Assembly: GCF_000237925.1 (NCBI RefSeq)
Contig: NW_017386046.1
Location: forward strand, 186,001-250,000
Reading direction: 5' to 3'
Length of the DNA stretch: 64,000 nt
Origin: Schistosoma mansoni
Lineage: Eukaryota > Platyhelminthes > Trematoda > Strigeidida > Schistosomatidae
How positions within the stretch are numbered: the first letter of the stretch is position 1; each line of letters begins with the position of its first letter. This document shows positions 1 to 19,213 of this stretch, one piece after another. The notes beneath the pieces were generated by a model. That model was not told the DNA's origin. It made no database searches and saw nothing but the letters and a program-made list of their open reading frames with translations. A program made the translations under genes and the position numbers.

Positions 1-797
1 TGGAATGCCTTCCTAGTTGAAGTGAACGCAACCCCATCAGTGAATAGCTTTAACAGGAGACCTGACAAACACGAGCTCGCCCATAGATGACCATATCCCT
101 CTTGAACCAGATGTGTCTGATGCATGCCTTATAAATTACCACGATTAAAGCCACCGCATGTCAGCAACTACTTCTTATCTCTCTTACTGTCATCTCAGTT
201 CACCTTCTTGTTCTTCCAATTCTGTCTACTAATACATCTGACTAGGGCTCAATGACATTTCACTGCCCCTACAAAATAGTTAACTTATCTATTCTTGGAG
301 CGATCTTATTCTCTTAGCATTCTGATTATCGCCTTATTACTTTTACATTGCAGCCAAGCAACCCCTTTCGTGGTAATGCGATAGCTGCTTTTATCCAGAA
401 ACCCTAGTCCCCTGAGATAAAAGCACTCTTTCTACAAGATATACAAATCCACAGATAACTACCAGACTGATTATACTTATCGCAGTCGCGTGACTAGACT
501 GCCACCCAATGGAAACAACCAAATACCTGGCACCGTACCGAAACAGCAAGAAGTGAGCGCAAAGAAATCAATCGGTTAATGCAAGCTCGTGACCAAAATA
601 TTGGATCGTGGAAACGCTTACAAATCGACTTATTTTGGGCAAATACTCATCGCTTAGGGCTGGTATAACATCACCAATGTTTTCATCATTTTCATTCTAT
701 AAATATGCAAAGGAAAAAGAAATAAACTGGTTTAAGCAACCTCATCATAAATATGTTGGGTTGTATTGAATAGCCTTGGAACACATCCCAGTCGACC
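1..797. other. Upstream region of the TMEM184-like gene; no gene recognised
   Basis: No reading frame, RNA gene or recognisable repeat could be supported here. The base composition is less AT-rich than the introns downstream, and the first ~600 bases read like old repeat-derived sequence. The promoter and 5' UTR of the gene starting at 798 should lie here, but I see no convincing core promoter element. Confidence 0.4.
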
Positions 798-8497
<7,700 letters not shown>

Positions 8498-9019
8498 GTA
8501 ATTCTATTTGTATGACAAGTATTTCTGCAATATTACATACTATTCTGTCTAATTTTAATGTTTTCCATATTCTTGTTGGATTTTGTGCTCTATGAAGTGT
8601 AAATACTAAAGCTAAGTATCTTGCTACGTCAAATCCAACACATCTTTAGTTTATCATCATACTTGGCTTTTAAATCATAAATACTTAACACATTTTTTAT
8701 ACTTTGAGAAGTCCCCCAAAGAGTGCATACTAAATTAATATGATTTTGTTTGGCGGTTGGACAAATCCTTTTAACTACCGATAAAGAACCATGTGTTCTT
8801 TATTTATATTGGCACAACAAGCTATCAAAAGACTTCCTTAAACAAAATGCAATGATCACGTTGTGAAGTCATAGAAAAGAATAGGATCGTACTTAATTAA
8901 TAAACAAAAATAGTACATAATAAAAGATACGGTTCAGTTAAAAATATTACCAGTTTTCTGCAGATAATGAGGTTTATCTTGTTCATATGAATATTGTGAT
9001 AGAAAACTAAGACTTGATT

Positions 9020-11036
9020 GTCACGGTTCTTTTTCTGAGCCGTGTTTGGTAACGTCTCATATCGGTGAGTTGTATGATCTCTAGTTACCTAATTAGGTAG
9101 TTGTGGTAGACCAGTAGATGCAATTCTTATACAGCTACCTTTCACACCATGATTCCTTATCATAAAATATCCCCCTCTACAACTTCTCGTTTAGTCTTAC
9201 AGTCTCTGAATAGTGTGTGGTGTGGAAATCGTTGAAACAACGTCCGTTCAAGCCACCGAAGCCCATGTTCTTAGATAATGACAACAATTAAATTATCGTC
9301 AATGCGTTCGAACACATATTACCAGACCTTGAATCATTTACGCGGTTTCGCCACAGGTTACAAGCAATTTTTCAGTGACAATGATGATTAAACACAGATT
9401 CCCCAAACATAATCGTCTGGGAAGGCCCAAGTCACAAAAGCACAGTCAGTTAGTTATCATCAAGTTGGAATCTGGTACAGGTGTACGTTGCCCCAATTCT
9501 CCATACCGTATTACCATTGTGAGATGAAACGAACAAGATAAATAGCAAAACCGTAAAAATAATGTAATAGCGATGACAACAAAAAAGATTAGGTATGGAG
9601 GATATGGTTGTATACCCTCTCTTTGACCAATAGGTTTTTGTACAAAGCCTTCAAAATGTTAATGAGTGTCAGGTGCAAACTCTTCTTTAACGAGTTTAAG
9701 TACAAGCCTGTTCGTCGAATCAGTGTCGGCCCTGATATCAAGGAATACAAAGATTTTTGGTCACCAATAGGTGTTTCCGTGTCCAAGTATTTGGTGAAGG
9801 TTGAAGATGTGATCAACGCATCCGTGACTTAAGTGCAAATCGGCCGATTTACAAATCAGTCTTTTGCGAGTTTTGCACACTCTACGAAGTATGGCAAAAG
9901 CCTATAGTTTAAAAGCATTTAAAAGCCTTGAACTTAGCTCGACTCGGTATTTAGTCACAATGGTAGGTGAAGCTAACTTATATCAATCCTTTTGGGAAGA
10001 TGTATGTGTTAGCTACTTATTATCCGACCTGAGACTAAAGAGTCCATCCGGCACCAAAATGTCTGTCGGATGTGCTCTGTTGAAAAGATCATCAGACTGA
10101 TAGTAGAATTCGTCTTTTAATACATCTGGGCTGTGATTCTTCAACGCGTAGGTGGAGGTTTCAGAAACATTGTTTCTAGACCCGTTTCTCTTGACTTTTA
10201 TAGAGCCTTCCAACAGTGACTATTAACAGTAAACTAGTCTATTATTACTGATTCCAATTTAGCACTTAGTGCTACACTGACACTAGTAAGATTGGACGCC
10301 AATGAGTGTTCTTGGATATAAATACACATTGAACATACTTTTTGAATGGATAGATGAGGAATGAATTTGTGATGCTATACTGATATCCTGAACATAGGTT
10401 TCAGTGATACAGCAAACGTTGAAAATAAGACTTCCCAAATCTTCTAAACCTATCTGCCGCCCGATATGCTTCAGGATGTAAATGTTAGGGAGATTCAAGT
10501 TTATGTGTTACACGTTTCTAAAACGCTGCATCAACTTCTCACTTCAGAAATTGACCATCCAGGGACATGTAGCGAGGATGAAATTTTCAACAGGTACTAA
10601 ATGGTGGATAAGTTAAAATCAGTGTAAACTAAAGAGAATGCAACACGGAAGTAATATGAAGTTGTGAGTTAAAAGATATATATTGGAATTACTTGCAATA
10701 GTACCGTTTGTGTGAATAGCGCGACAAAGCGAACAGTTCATAGCTTTCTTCATTAGTGATTATCATTGTCTCTGCGATCTGTGATGCCGCACATAACTCA
10801 AACCAGCGCTGTTTCGGAGTCAGGGTTCTCTTACTATAGATGGACCCTCCGTACTCATCAGCCCAGTTTAAGTACCAGAGATCCACTGTCCTCTTACTTT
10901 GTTAAAACATCCAGTTGAAGGCAGCGTAGAGGTTTTTATTGAAAGGGCCTGTGAATACGTGATTGTATGGGAGCATCTCAATGAGAGCGAACTCTTTTCC
11001 ACCCTTTTGCCGTGCTAGGGGGGATTCTAGAGTGGT
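9020..11036 (-). mobile_element. Decayed APE-type LINE, from leader to C-terminus
   Basis: Read on the - strand from 11036: a leader homologous to 31745-31535 (11036-10830); then at 10500-10283 FNVCCITETYVQD, the start of the endonuclease (usual form FNVCCVSETRIQD); then at 10150-10013 KDEFYYQSDDLFNRAHPTDI, the region before the GDxNA motif. RT begins near 9775 with VFLDIRADTDSTNR (usual form FLDLKAAFDSVDR). Near 9280 LRWLERTLFQRFPHH matches the C-terminal RWLGHVLRMPxHRLPRRA block. Frames change many times, so the element is long dead. It belongs to the same LINE type as the pieces at 2.8-3.85 and 47.7 kb. It lies just downstream of the last TMEM184 exon found and may separate it from a final exon. 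Confidence 0.75.
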
Positions 11037-14000
11037 TCTCACATAAGATAAAACCACCCAGTAAACTCAACCAAGGAAGAACATGGTTCATTATTTGGAT
11101 GGAAAATTATATTTAGGCAGTCATTGAAAACATTAGGAATATGTAGGTTTTACTGAACAAAGAGTAAATGTACAGAGATAACACTGTATCGCTTACCAGC
11201 TCCAAATATGGTGAGTTCTGTACTGTTTTTTCCAGTCAGGTTAGTATAGTAAGACCACAGTGGTAAACGAATATTGTCCAACGTCTATTTATTTGTTTCC
11301 TGCTTATTTTAAAAGATTACTTGTTATCATATCGCTGTTCTACACAGTCGTATGAAGTGTTACTACAGTGTTCAACAAGACTAGACTGGTATACAAACAA
11401 GACGGTCTTCTGTGACTTGGTAAGAAATGATTGAAAATGTGAAGTATATTCAGTTAGGAACAAGCGTAGACATACAAAACTGCATTGTTCATATGATTGG
11501 TTAATATACCAATCGCAAGTCTGTCACAGAAGTCATCTTTCTTTGGTTAGAAGTTGAGTAATTGAATCAATCATTACCAAAAAGTCTGTAACACTTAAAT
11601 ATTGCGACAAAAAATGATGTATATCTCCATTCTCTTCTACCTTTTGTTGTGTTGGAGTAATATGTCACAAGTGATACTCATTTAAGATAAGATCTATTTT
11701 ACTGTAATACCTATTTTAACTTGACATTTTCAAGCGTCACACTAATTCATTTTGACGATTATGGTAGTTCCAAAATTTTTGATTCTCTATGCAATTATAA
11801 AATGATAAAGAAACTCCTCAGCTAATTCGTAAGTTTCAATAGTTTTCTTAATTTCACATATTATGAATATTTGTCAAGGGTTTACAGCAGTGGAATATCA
11901 CCTTTTTTCCCCTTAATACTACTGTTTTTACAATAGACTCAAATGGATGAAGATAGTTAATGAATCATAAAATTCCAAATGTGTCCAAATGTATCTACGT
12001 CATTTCTTCCTGAAATAAATATTCGACCATAATAATACTCACACTATGTACATTTCATCATATATATTATTCAGGTTAGAATGTTCGATTCTTTTTGTAT
12101 TTCTGTGAAGAAAACAACATAACTAATCTTTTATATTCACATAATACCTGTCTTTCGCTGTTCCTCATAAGGAACAATTTCTTCTTTTTTATTTGTATAA
12201 TAGATATTACGTTTGATTTAAAACTATTGAAATAAAGGTATTTTCAGATTCAGTTTTTAAAAAAATCATTTTCCACAATTTCCATCGGTCCTTCTTTAGT
12301 CTTATCAGATATTTACCTTTTAACAATGAAAAGAATTCAAAGGAACTATCGTGATTATTGCTTTGTTATGTTTCAAATAATTTTCTAAAATGAATTTAGT
12401 GAATCGCATTAACTGGGAATATCAATCTACATGATCTTATATTACCCTAATTTTTTTTTTTACAAATTAATACATTATTTGTGATCACTATCAAAGTATG
12501 AGTGGGTGAGCAGTGTCTCCTCAATTAAGGGGTTCAACTTCCAGGCAATAAATCCAAGGCTCGAACTCCGTTCCACTTTGGTTTAAGGAATCGGGTAGTA
12601 TCACTAGTCCTCACACTCAGACTATGTGGCCCGACAGCAAGTACACTAATTTGTACCTGGTAAATGAGTGAAATTTCAGTGTAAACTGTACTTATGTATG
12701 TATCTTTAAATGTTAAAATGTAGTGAGATCCGTAAAGTCTACTTTAATAAATAATTTGGAATAGAAATACATAGATCATCAGCTTGAATAAAAATGGTAA
12801 TAATAATAATAAGAGATTAAAGGTCAAAAATTACTAACGCATTGTTTTTGATCACAATGTAATCATTTAATATAGTTGAATAAAGAACTATAGCTAACGT
12901 GAAATAACAATGAGATTTGAATCACTAACAATAAAATGAAAATAGAATAAATGAACTTTGTCATTTTAGATGAGTATAACAATATTATTAAGTAAAAGAA
13001 TTATCTGGTCATAATCAGTAATGGCAACTTATATACACCGTTTCTATACATACCAAATATATTTGACCTCAATCAGTATGTATTTACTGGTAGATAAGCG
13101 AACCATCGTTACTGTGTTCTTTTTTCATAGAACATACTTAAAGGAGACCTGAAATGCAGTAGTGGGTATTCCTCAATAAATTACCTGTATTCAGTTTGCC
13201 AAAAGCAAATGAAAGTATGTATGCAGATTGAATTGGTTTAACACGATAACTTATCCTTCATACAGATGTTAACATAAGGTACTTGTAAAAAGACTTTGTA
13301 ATGAAGTCACCAACATGCAGTAATTAAAATATAATTTTTAGACCGAATACACGAGTAACATCTGAGTGACCTTTGATTTATTCAGTGTAAATCTCACGTC
13401 TAAACATATGAAATAACCAATCCCAATAAAAGGTTATTTCAGGTTTGTTTTGTCTAGTTTCAAATTAGAAATGAAATGAATCAGTCAGGCGAACCATCTC
13501 TTTCCTTTATTTTCTTTTTTGGTTTGGTTTTAAAAGTATTTAATCATTACAAAAAAGGAATTTCCTTGCTGAAATTTTAAGTTATCTGCTAAATCAAGTT
13601 TCAGAAAATGTATGGTAGAATTTGAGATGTTGGATAGAAAGTTTACATTCAGTTAGCACACATTCATAAGCTCGCCTAGATAAATGAAGTAGACAAGTTA
13701 TACTCTGGAAATAATTACAGAACGCATCCTTATTTAAAGATACGATCAGTTTGATATAGGCAGCAATGTTGTTTGTAAGATATACATATTTAATATTGAA
13801 TTGGTTTTGAAAATATTGTAATAAATTGTTTTGAAAGTACATTTATTACAAGAATTGTAATAATGTAAAGCAGCTGTTGGGAAGTAGTAATTCTTAGTAG
13901 GAGGACTGAGACACATCCTGTTGAAGTAGGAATATTGTATCGACGGTCAATTCTAGTTCCCTTACGGAGTAATTTTAATCATCTACAACAAGAAAAAAAA

Positions 14001-15060
14001 AACAGAAATCAAGGAAAAAAATAGCAGAATATTATGATAGATCTGCAGTCATAGATATCCCAAGTTATTTTATGAACCACTGATTTGCATAAGTTTCATG
14101 GTAATTGATCAAACTAACCAGGGATTGTAGAAGTGTAAAATATCTGGAAGAAGAGAAGTCTGGTAAGTATGTTCAATAATAATAATGGTCAAGCATTTAA
14201 TATCCCTATGAATTAATTGCTGGAATTGGATATGGTCACAGGTAATAATTCCCATGGCGATTTCAGAGAAGTGGTGGTCATCGATGTAGCGAACAAATGA
14301 TGCTGTTGATATTACTTCACGGCAGGTTACAAAAATGTATCCGGAGGTCGAACATGTACTTGCAAAGTAATTTGTAGCGTCGGTTGATATGTTAAGCCCA
14401 TATACTTTATTCTAGCTTCTGGACAAGCCAATTTACCTATCCATCATGATTCAAGTTTTGACCCTGTTAATTATTCACTTATCAACCCTGGCTGTTTTTA
14501 TATGAGCTTATGTGGATGTACACTTCTTATCCTATTCATCACATGTCTGTAACTTATTCGTTTCTGACCATAAATATTGATTAACGCTTGGTAAAAGCGA
14601 GTTGGCTTACCCGCGATCTCCAATGTGTGTCATTTTCGCTTCGCTCTCTATTATTCGCTTCATCACTTTGATTTCCTGCCCAGATCAATGAATTTTCAAA
14701 ATATATGTATTCAAAATCCATCCTCGTATTTGACTTATTTAATTCTGTTATTCACCCATGCGAAATAAGTCACGTATTACATACGAGGATATGCAGGATG
14801 TATATTTCGGCAACAATCGTTCATACGATCTAAATCGAGTCAGATCTTGGCCCCTATAAATTCATATAGAGATTAAGTTTAGAATGAGGTAGTTGCACCA
14901 ATATCACGTCCTAAGTTACCAGTCAGAATCTCAATCCATTTCGCGTCTACTATCTTCTCTGTAGCCTGGTGTCCCTGAATAGGCACCATTAGCCTTCAAC
15001 CGACGCAGCGAATTTCCTATTGGTCCGTTATTCTCAAGCTTCTCTTCATCCTCTTATTTG
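11037..15060. other. AT-rich intergenic stretch with one old repeat
   Basis: No host exon, RNA gene or intact element could be supported. The only recognisable item is a retroelement-tail-like repeat at 12500-12690 (listed separately). Short simple runs such as AATAATAATAA occur near 12790-12810. Confidence 0.5.
12500..12690 (+). repeat. Unclassified interspersed repeat (family 3), copy 1
   Basis: Blocks such as TCGGGTAGTATCACTAGTCC, ACTATGTGGCC and TTTGTACCTGGTAAATGAGT recur in the same order on the opposite strand at about 16960-17110. The GGGTAGTATCAC block also resembles the LINE 3'-tail family. It is probably a derivative of a retroelement 3' end; no coding is visible. Confidence 0.5.
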
Positions 15061-15177
15061 AGTCCAAAAATCAGCAACCAGAGTTTACTATATCTACATT
15101 TCAAGCAGACGGTTTATTTACTGTCACATCGGACCGTATCATACAAAAAATGAAAAACAACAATCATACATAAGTAA

Positions 15178-15524
15178 ATTCAACTTAGTATTGTTTGTTT
15201 GAATCTTCCCATCGATTTTGTTAGGACTGCAACTGGTCAGTCTCTAATTGGCATATGTGCATACTGTGCGTATTGCCTCGATATAGCCTTAATTCACAAG
15301 CATGGTTAGGTTGAATTAAAACTTCACCCCATCGCACAAGCAAGTGGCTATCAGGACTCAGTGGCCGAGTGGATAACGCGATGGCGTTTGAAGCGAGGGT
15401 ACTGGGTTCGAGTCCCAGAGTGAACATCAACTCTGAGATGCAGGCACATCCAGCTGACGAGTCCCAAATAGGACGAAACGCGCGTCCTGGATTCCACTGC
15501 TAGCCACTATCCATCTCTGCTAAC
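15178..15524 (+). mobile_element. Hammerhead SINE family 1 (Sm-alpha-like), copy A, with inverted 5' part
   Basis: It is flanked by a perfect 13-bp target-site duplication, CATACATAAGTAA (15165-15177 and 15525-15537), which fixes both ends. Inside, the tail region (TTAGTATTGTTTGTTTGAATC onward) lies reverse to the rest. Then comes a forward tRNA-like head with box A TGGCCGAGTGG (15362-15372) and box B GGTTCGAGTCC (15405-15415), both matching the pol III consensus. The hammerhead and a short end, CCATCTCTGC, follow. A fold-back of the 5' part on insertion, as twin priming by a LINE machinery produces, would explain the arrangement. Confidence 0.88.
15441..15501 (+). ncRNA. Hammerhead ribozyme, SINE family 1 copy A
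   Basis: Core CTGACGA (15454-15460). Stem II is GTCC/GGAC (15461-15464 with 15471-15474) and loop CAAATA. GAAA lies at 15475-15478. Stem III is minimal, and the cleavage triplet GTC is at 15484-15486, so the cut would follow 15486. Stem I pairs ATCCAG (15448-15453) perfectly with CTGGAT (15487-15492); an outer GCAG/CTGC pairing lies beyond an internal loop, which could serve the tertiary contact. Hammerheads of this type are established in schistosome Sm-alpha repeats. Everything required for cleavage is present. Confidence 0.9.
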
Positions 15525-15917
15525 CATACATAAGTAAGCCGAAAGTGTTTGTGAATAGGGGAGACTATGCGCAACAGACTGGGAACAAATTAAGACTAGT
15601 AGTTTATGGGTTAACCGGAGGCTTATGATAAACGTAATACATAAACATAACAATCTAGCAATTCAATAATTATATAATAAGAATATATCTAATAATAATG
15701 ATCCATTACTTAGTCCTTGGAGTCACCATTGCTTCAATCTTCTCATACAGCAACTTAAAGTAGACAATCTGGTACCAGTTAGTACTGATCTGCCGAGCAA
15801 AGATTTAATTGATTACTGTCAGCGACTTACGAAATCGGCTTCTTTTTCCAGCCATCTATGGTGTGTAATCAAATCTTAAAGTGGAGAAATTACATTAATT
15901 ATATTTGTTGGTTATAG

Positions 15918-16440
15918 ACTAATTGTATATATATTACAGATGTGTTCTAACAACCAGAGCATCAATTAATATAGGTAAATGGAATGTCCGGACATTGTAG
16001 AATGTGAGGAAAAATCAATTAGCTGCGGAAATGAGGAGATACAGCTTGGCAGTACTCGGAATAGGTAAAACCCATTGGACCAAAGCTGGACAGAAAAGAC
16101 TAGCTTTAGAAGAAGTCCTATTGTACTATGGTTATCAAGAGGAAAATGCCTCCAACACAAGTAGTTGCATTAATGCTCTCCAAAATCTTCAAAAAATATA
16201 GGATAAGGATTTCATAGATAATGGATCATCAAAGTATCCTTCAAACACAAAGAAAGGAAAGATTACAATGGATGTCACCCAGTTCCATACACCTACCAAT
16301 GATAGTTGTAGAGATGATAAAACGTTCCATCAGAGGTTGAAGTTCATCGTAGAGAAATGCTCAAGAAGGGATCTGATCATCCTAATGGGAGACCTGGACG
16401 CCAGGATCGAAATAAACAACACTGGGTATGAATGTGCATT
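15918..16440 (+). mobile_element. RTE-type LINE fragment: endonuclease domain
   Basis: From about 15965 the sequence reads IGKWNVRTL, then (16004-16160) AAEMRRYSLAVLGIGKTHW and KAGQKRLALEEVLLYYGYQEENA. After a frame change, ITMDVTQFHTPTNDS and ILMGDLDARIEINNTGYE end near 16431. This is the apurinic-type endonuclease of RTE-clade LINEs (usual forms WNVRT, ISETHWT, GDLNAKVG). The catalytic SETHW has become GKTHW and GDLNA has become GDLDA; in-frame stops are also present, so it is dead. It is probably from the same family as the RT copy at 50.9 kb. Confidence 0.85.
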
Positions 16441-18857
16441 TAATACTTTCTTCCAATTCTTTTTCTTATTTAACCAATATATTTGAAGCTTAAATTTGAT
16501 AGGATGTATATATGGTTGTTTTACTTCGGAATATTTATGAAATATTTATTAGTTGTATATAAATGTGCTTATTATTTCGAGAAGTAAATTTTCCGATAAA
16601 TATTCTGAATCCTATGGTGTTTAAATCTTTTATTGATTTCAAGTTACTATTGGTGCTAAAATCATATTACTGCTAACAGATTAAATTTCAGTAGAACTAT
16701 TAATACTAAGTTAAGTTTATTACTACATCCGATATTAAATGGTAACTTCTAGTATTCCATTTGTAAATAGCTAATTGCGACTGTCATTTTTGGGATAAAT
16801 AAATATTTTCATTCTCTGGTAAAGATAAAGAGTAGATTCGATCCCTTTAACCTAAGATAATGAGGAACTAGGAAGCAGTTTTAACCGCTTCAATAGAAAG
16901 GACTCGTCAGTTGATAAGATATCGTTTGTAAAGCTCCCTCTCTAAAAGATCATGTTTATAACTTATTTACCAAGTACAGGTCTATATCCCCAGCTTTATG
17001 CCACAGTCTATGTAAGGGTCATTGATACTATCCGGCTGCTTAAACTTATGTCGATGGATCGAGGTTGGAGCCTAAATTTGGTTATTAACCATTTGCTTTA
17101 AACTCGAAACCACCGCTATATAGATGACATAACTTTCAGGTTGATCATGCGGAGTTTGAAGTAGATCTACTTATTGATGAATACAATTGTTCATGTCGCT
17201 TATTTAACTTCTATAAATTGTTTCAAACGTTACTAGGTTTACGTCGTTTTTGTATTTGATAAGGTATTCGCCTGACCGGCTTACAACTATCATTAATAAA
17301 TTTTGATTGCATTCTTCCCTCTGGCATCTAGGGGTCTAGTGTTAATCACAGTTTTAGTAGATTACTAACCAAATGTCATGGAATCACCTTATCGCATATG
17401 TATAGATTGTAAGCATATTTGGAAATTTACCATTTAAGTCAGCCTAATAGTTTATGGGGTTGCTTGATATAATGGGAAACAAAAAGAGTCATTTATCCGT
17501 TGTAATATACGCTGTCCTACTGCTTATATTTGGGAACAGGAACCACTGTAATTCCCACGCTGCGAAGTGAGAACACTAAGACTGGTACAATGAAGACTTA
17601 TCACTCGTTTAAATACTGGTTTTGCACAAATTCGATGATTAGTTAATAGAAATCACATCACTGAAAACATACACATGCGAAGTTCACAAAGAATAATGCA
17701 AAAAATACAACTTACACTGGATGGAAAGTTCATCCATCATGCTAAACGAAATTCACACTTAATTGATACAAAACATATTGACCTGAAATAATGTCACACT
17801 GGAAAACATAAACCCAATGTTGTATTGACCAAAATGTAACACTGAATATAAACATAATTTGAAACTGTCACACTGAGTATAACTAACTACAACTGTAATT
17901 AATTTCATGCTGTACAACTAAATTAAATTTTTTCGCCCGATTGTCGATCGAAGTCAATACATGATCTGGTGATAACTTGCATCAAAATAAAGTTACAATA
18001 GTTTACATCATCACAGGGAGAAGAAAATGGACAAGATGCAAAGTAGATGATTTGAAATAATAACAATTGATAGTAATAAATTAAACATGAAGAGTGTAGT
18101 TCAAATGAATGAGTTAGATCCAGATTGAAAAAGATGGAATGACATTAAAACTCAAGACTCGAAGTGGAGACGGAGAGTTACTGCATTTACATTGCTGCAA
18201 CCGATTTTGAGCAGCATTATATTATAAGTTACCTCATAGACCTCAACGGGAAAGTTTTCACTTTCTGACTGGGTAAATGTAACACACAACCCCAACACCT
18301 AATTAGACAATGGTTCTCAGGCTCATTGACTGTCACACCGTATACTGGACATCTATGATTAAGTGCTCATAAGCTAAGTTAAACTACCTGCAGAGATTAG
18401 TTTTTACTACAATATATCAATATGGAGCGAACTATTGAGCAGTTTGCTTGATCCTTCATAAACAGATGAACATGCCTTTTGTAGCGTTAATGACACTAGT
18501 TCACGAAAGCCTTAGTCTATCCGATCTCCTGTAGAAGAACTTTCTTTCATGTGTTCTCTGCACCGTCAACTTGACTATTATCGTACCAAATATTAATCTG
18601 TGAATCAGTTAATCACAAACAACACATAACCTGAAACGAATGTCAACCAGGATAAGTTTTCATGTTTCACAGCAGAGAGTGAACAAGAGTTGTCAAAGCG
18701 AACTTTCGTTAAAAAAACAATACGAACATACAGAACTAAATCCAAAAAAGAATAAATGAAATAAAAGGAAGAAAATGTATGATTAATAAGTTTAAAACAG
18801 GTTCACACCATATCAGTCGTTTTTTTAAAAAAGTATTATTACTAAACTACCCTTAAA
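16441..18857. other. AT-rich stretch with one old repeat
   Basis: Nothing beyond the family-3 repeat copy at 16960-17110 (- strand) could be recognised. There is no supported gene. Confidence 0.45.
16960..17110 (-). repeat. Unclassified interspersed repeat (family 3), copy 2
   Basis: On the - strand this region gives GCAGCCGGATAGTATCAATG, ATAGACTGTGGC and CTGTACTTGGTAAATAAGTT. These are the blocks found in the same order at 12580-12690. Confidence 0.45.
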
Positions 18858-18871
18858 ATAAATTCTATATA

Positions 18872-19199
18872 CTTAGTATTGTTTGTTTGAATCTTCCCAT
18901 CGATTTTGTTAGGACTGCAACTAGTCAGTCTCTTATTGGCATATGTACATACTGTGCGTATTGCCTCGATATAACCTTAATTCACAAGCATGGTAAGCAG
19001 AGATGGATAGTGGCCAGCAGTGGAATCCAGGACGCGCGTTTCGTCCTGGATAACGCGATGGCGTTTGAAGCGAGGGTACTGGGTTCGAGTCCCAGAGTGA
19101 ACATCAACTTTGAGATGCAGGCACATCCAGCTGACGAGTCCCAAATAGGACGAAACGCGCGTCCTGGATTCCACTGCTAGCCACTATCCATCTTTGCTC
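18872..19199 (+). mobile_element. Hammerhead SINE family 1, copy B, with inverted first half
   Basis: It is flanked by near-identical 14-mers, ATAAATTCTATATA (18858-18871) and ATAAATTTTATATA (19200-19213), taken as the target-site duplication. The first half (18872 to about 19049) is the tail and 3' half of the hammerhead in reverse. It breaks off inside stem II (GTTTCGTCC) and is joined to the forward head at GGATAACGCG, so box A is lost but box B (19082-19092) remains. The second half carries a forward hammerhead. The join makes a large imperfect hairpin out of the element. Confidence 0.85.
19118..19178 (+). ncRNA. Hammerhead ribozyme, SINE family 1 copy B
   Basis: Core CTGACGA (19131-19137), stem II GTCC/GGAC with loop CAAATA, GAAA at 19152-19155, and cleavage triplet GTC at 19161-19163. 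Stem I is ATCCAG/CTGGAT. It is identical to copy A in every required position. Confidence 0.9.
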
Positions 19200-19213
19200 A
19201 TAAATTTTATATA

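Larger units (their letters stand above)
15085..15760 (+). repeat. Unclassified interspersed repeat (family 4), copy 1, split by a SINE
   Basis: The two parts, about 15085-15177 and 15538-15760, align together with single stretches at 57400-57720 and 35660-36000. Shared blocks include ACAACAATCATACATAAGTA, ACTAGTAGTTTATGGGTTAA and GAGGCTTATGATA-like sequence. The SINE at 15178-15524 interrupts it and duplicated 13 bases of it. There is no coding potential; it could be an LTR-like end, an untranslated retroelement part or a MITE, and I cannot decide. Confidence 0.5.

Noticed and set aside
9608-10100. Two + strand open frames of 74 and 78 codons
   Set aside because: They are opposite-strand shadows of the decayed LINE; motifs FNVCCITET, KDEFYYQ and FLDIRA are on the - strand.
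15355-15425. Possible real tRNA-Ser/Leu gene
   Set aside because: Box A and box B are good, but the same segment recurs with ribozyme and tail in several copies, and there is no complete acceptor stem; it is a SINE head.
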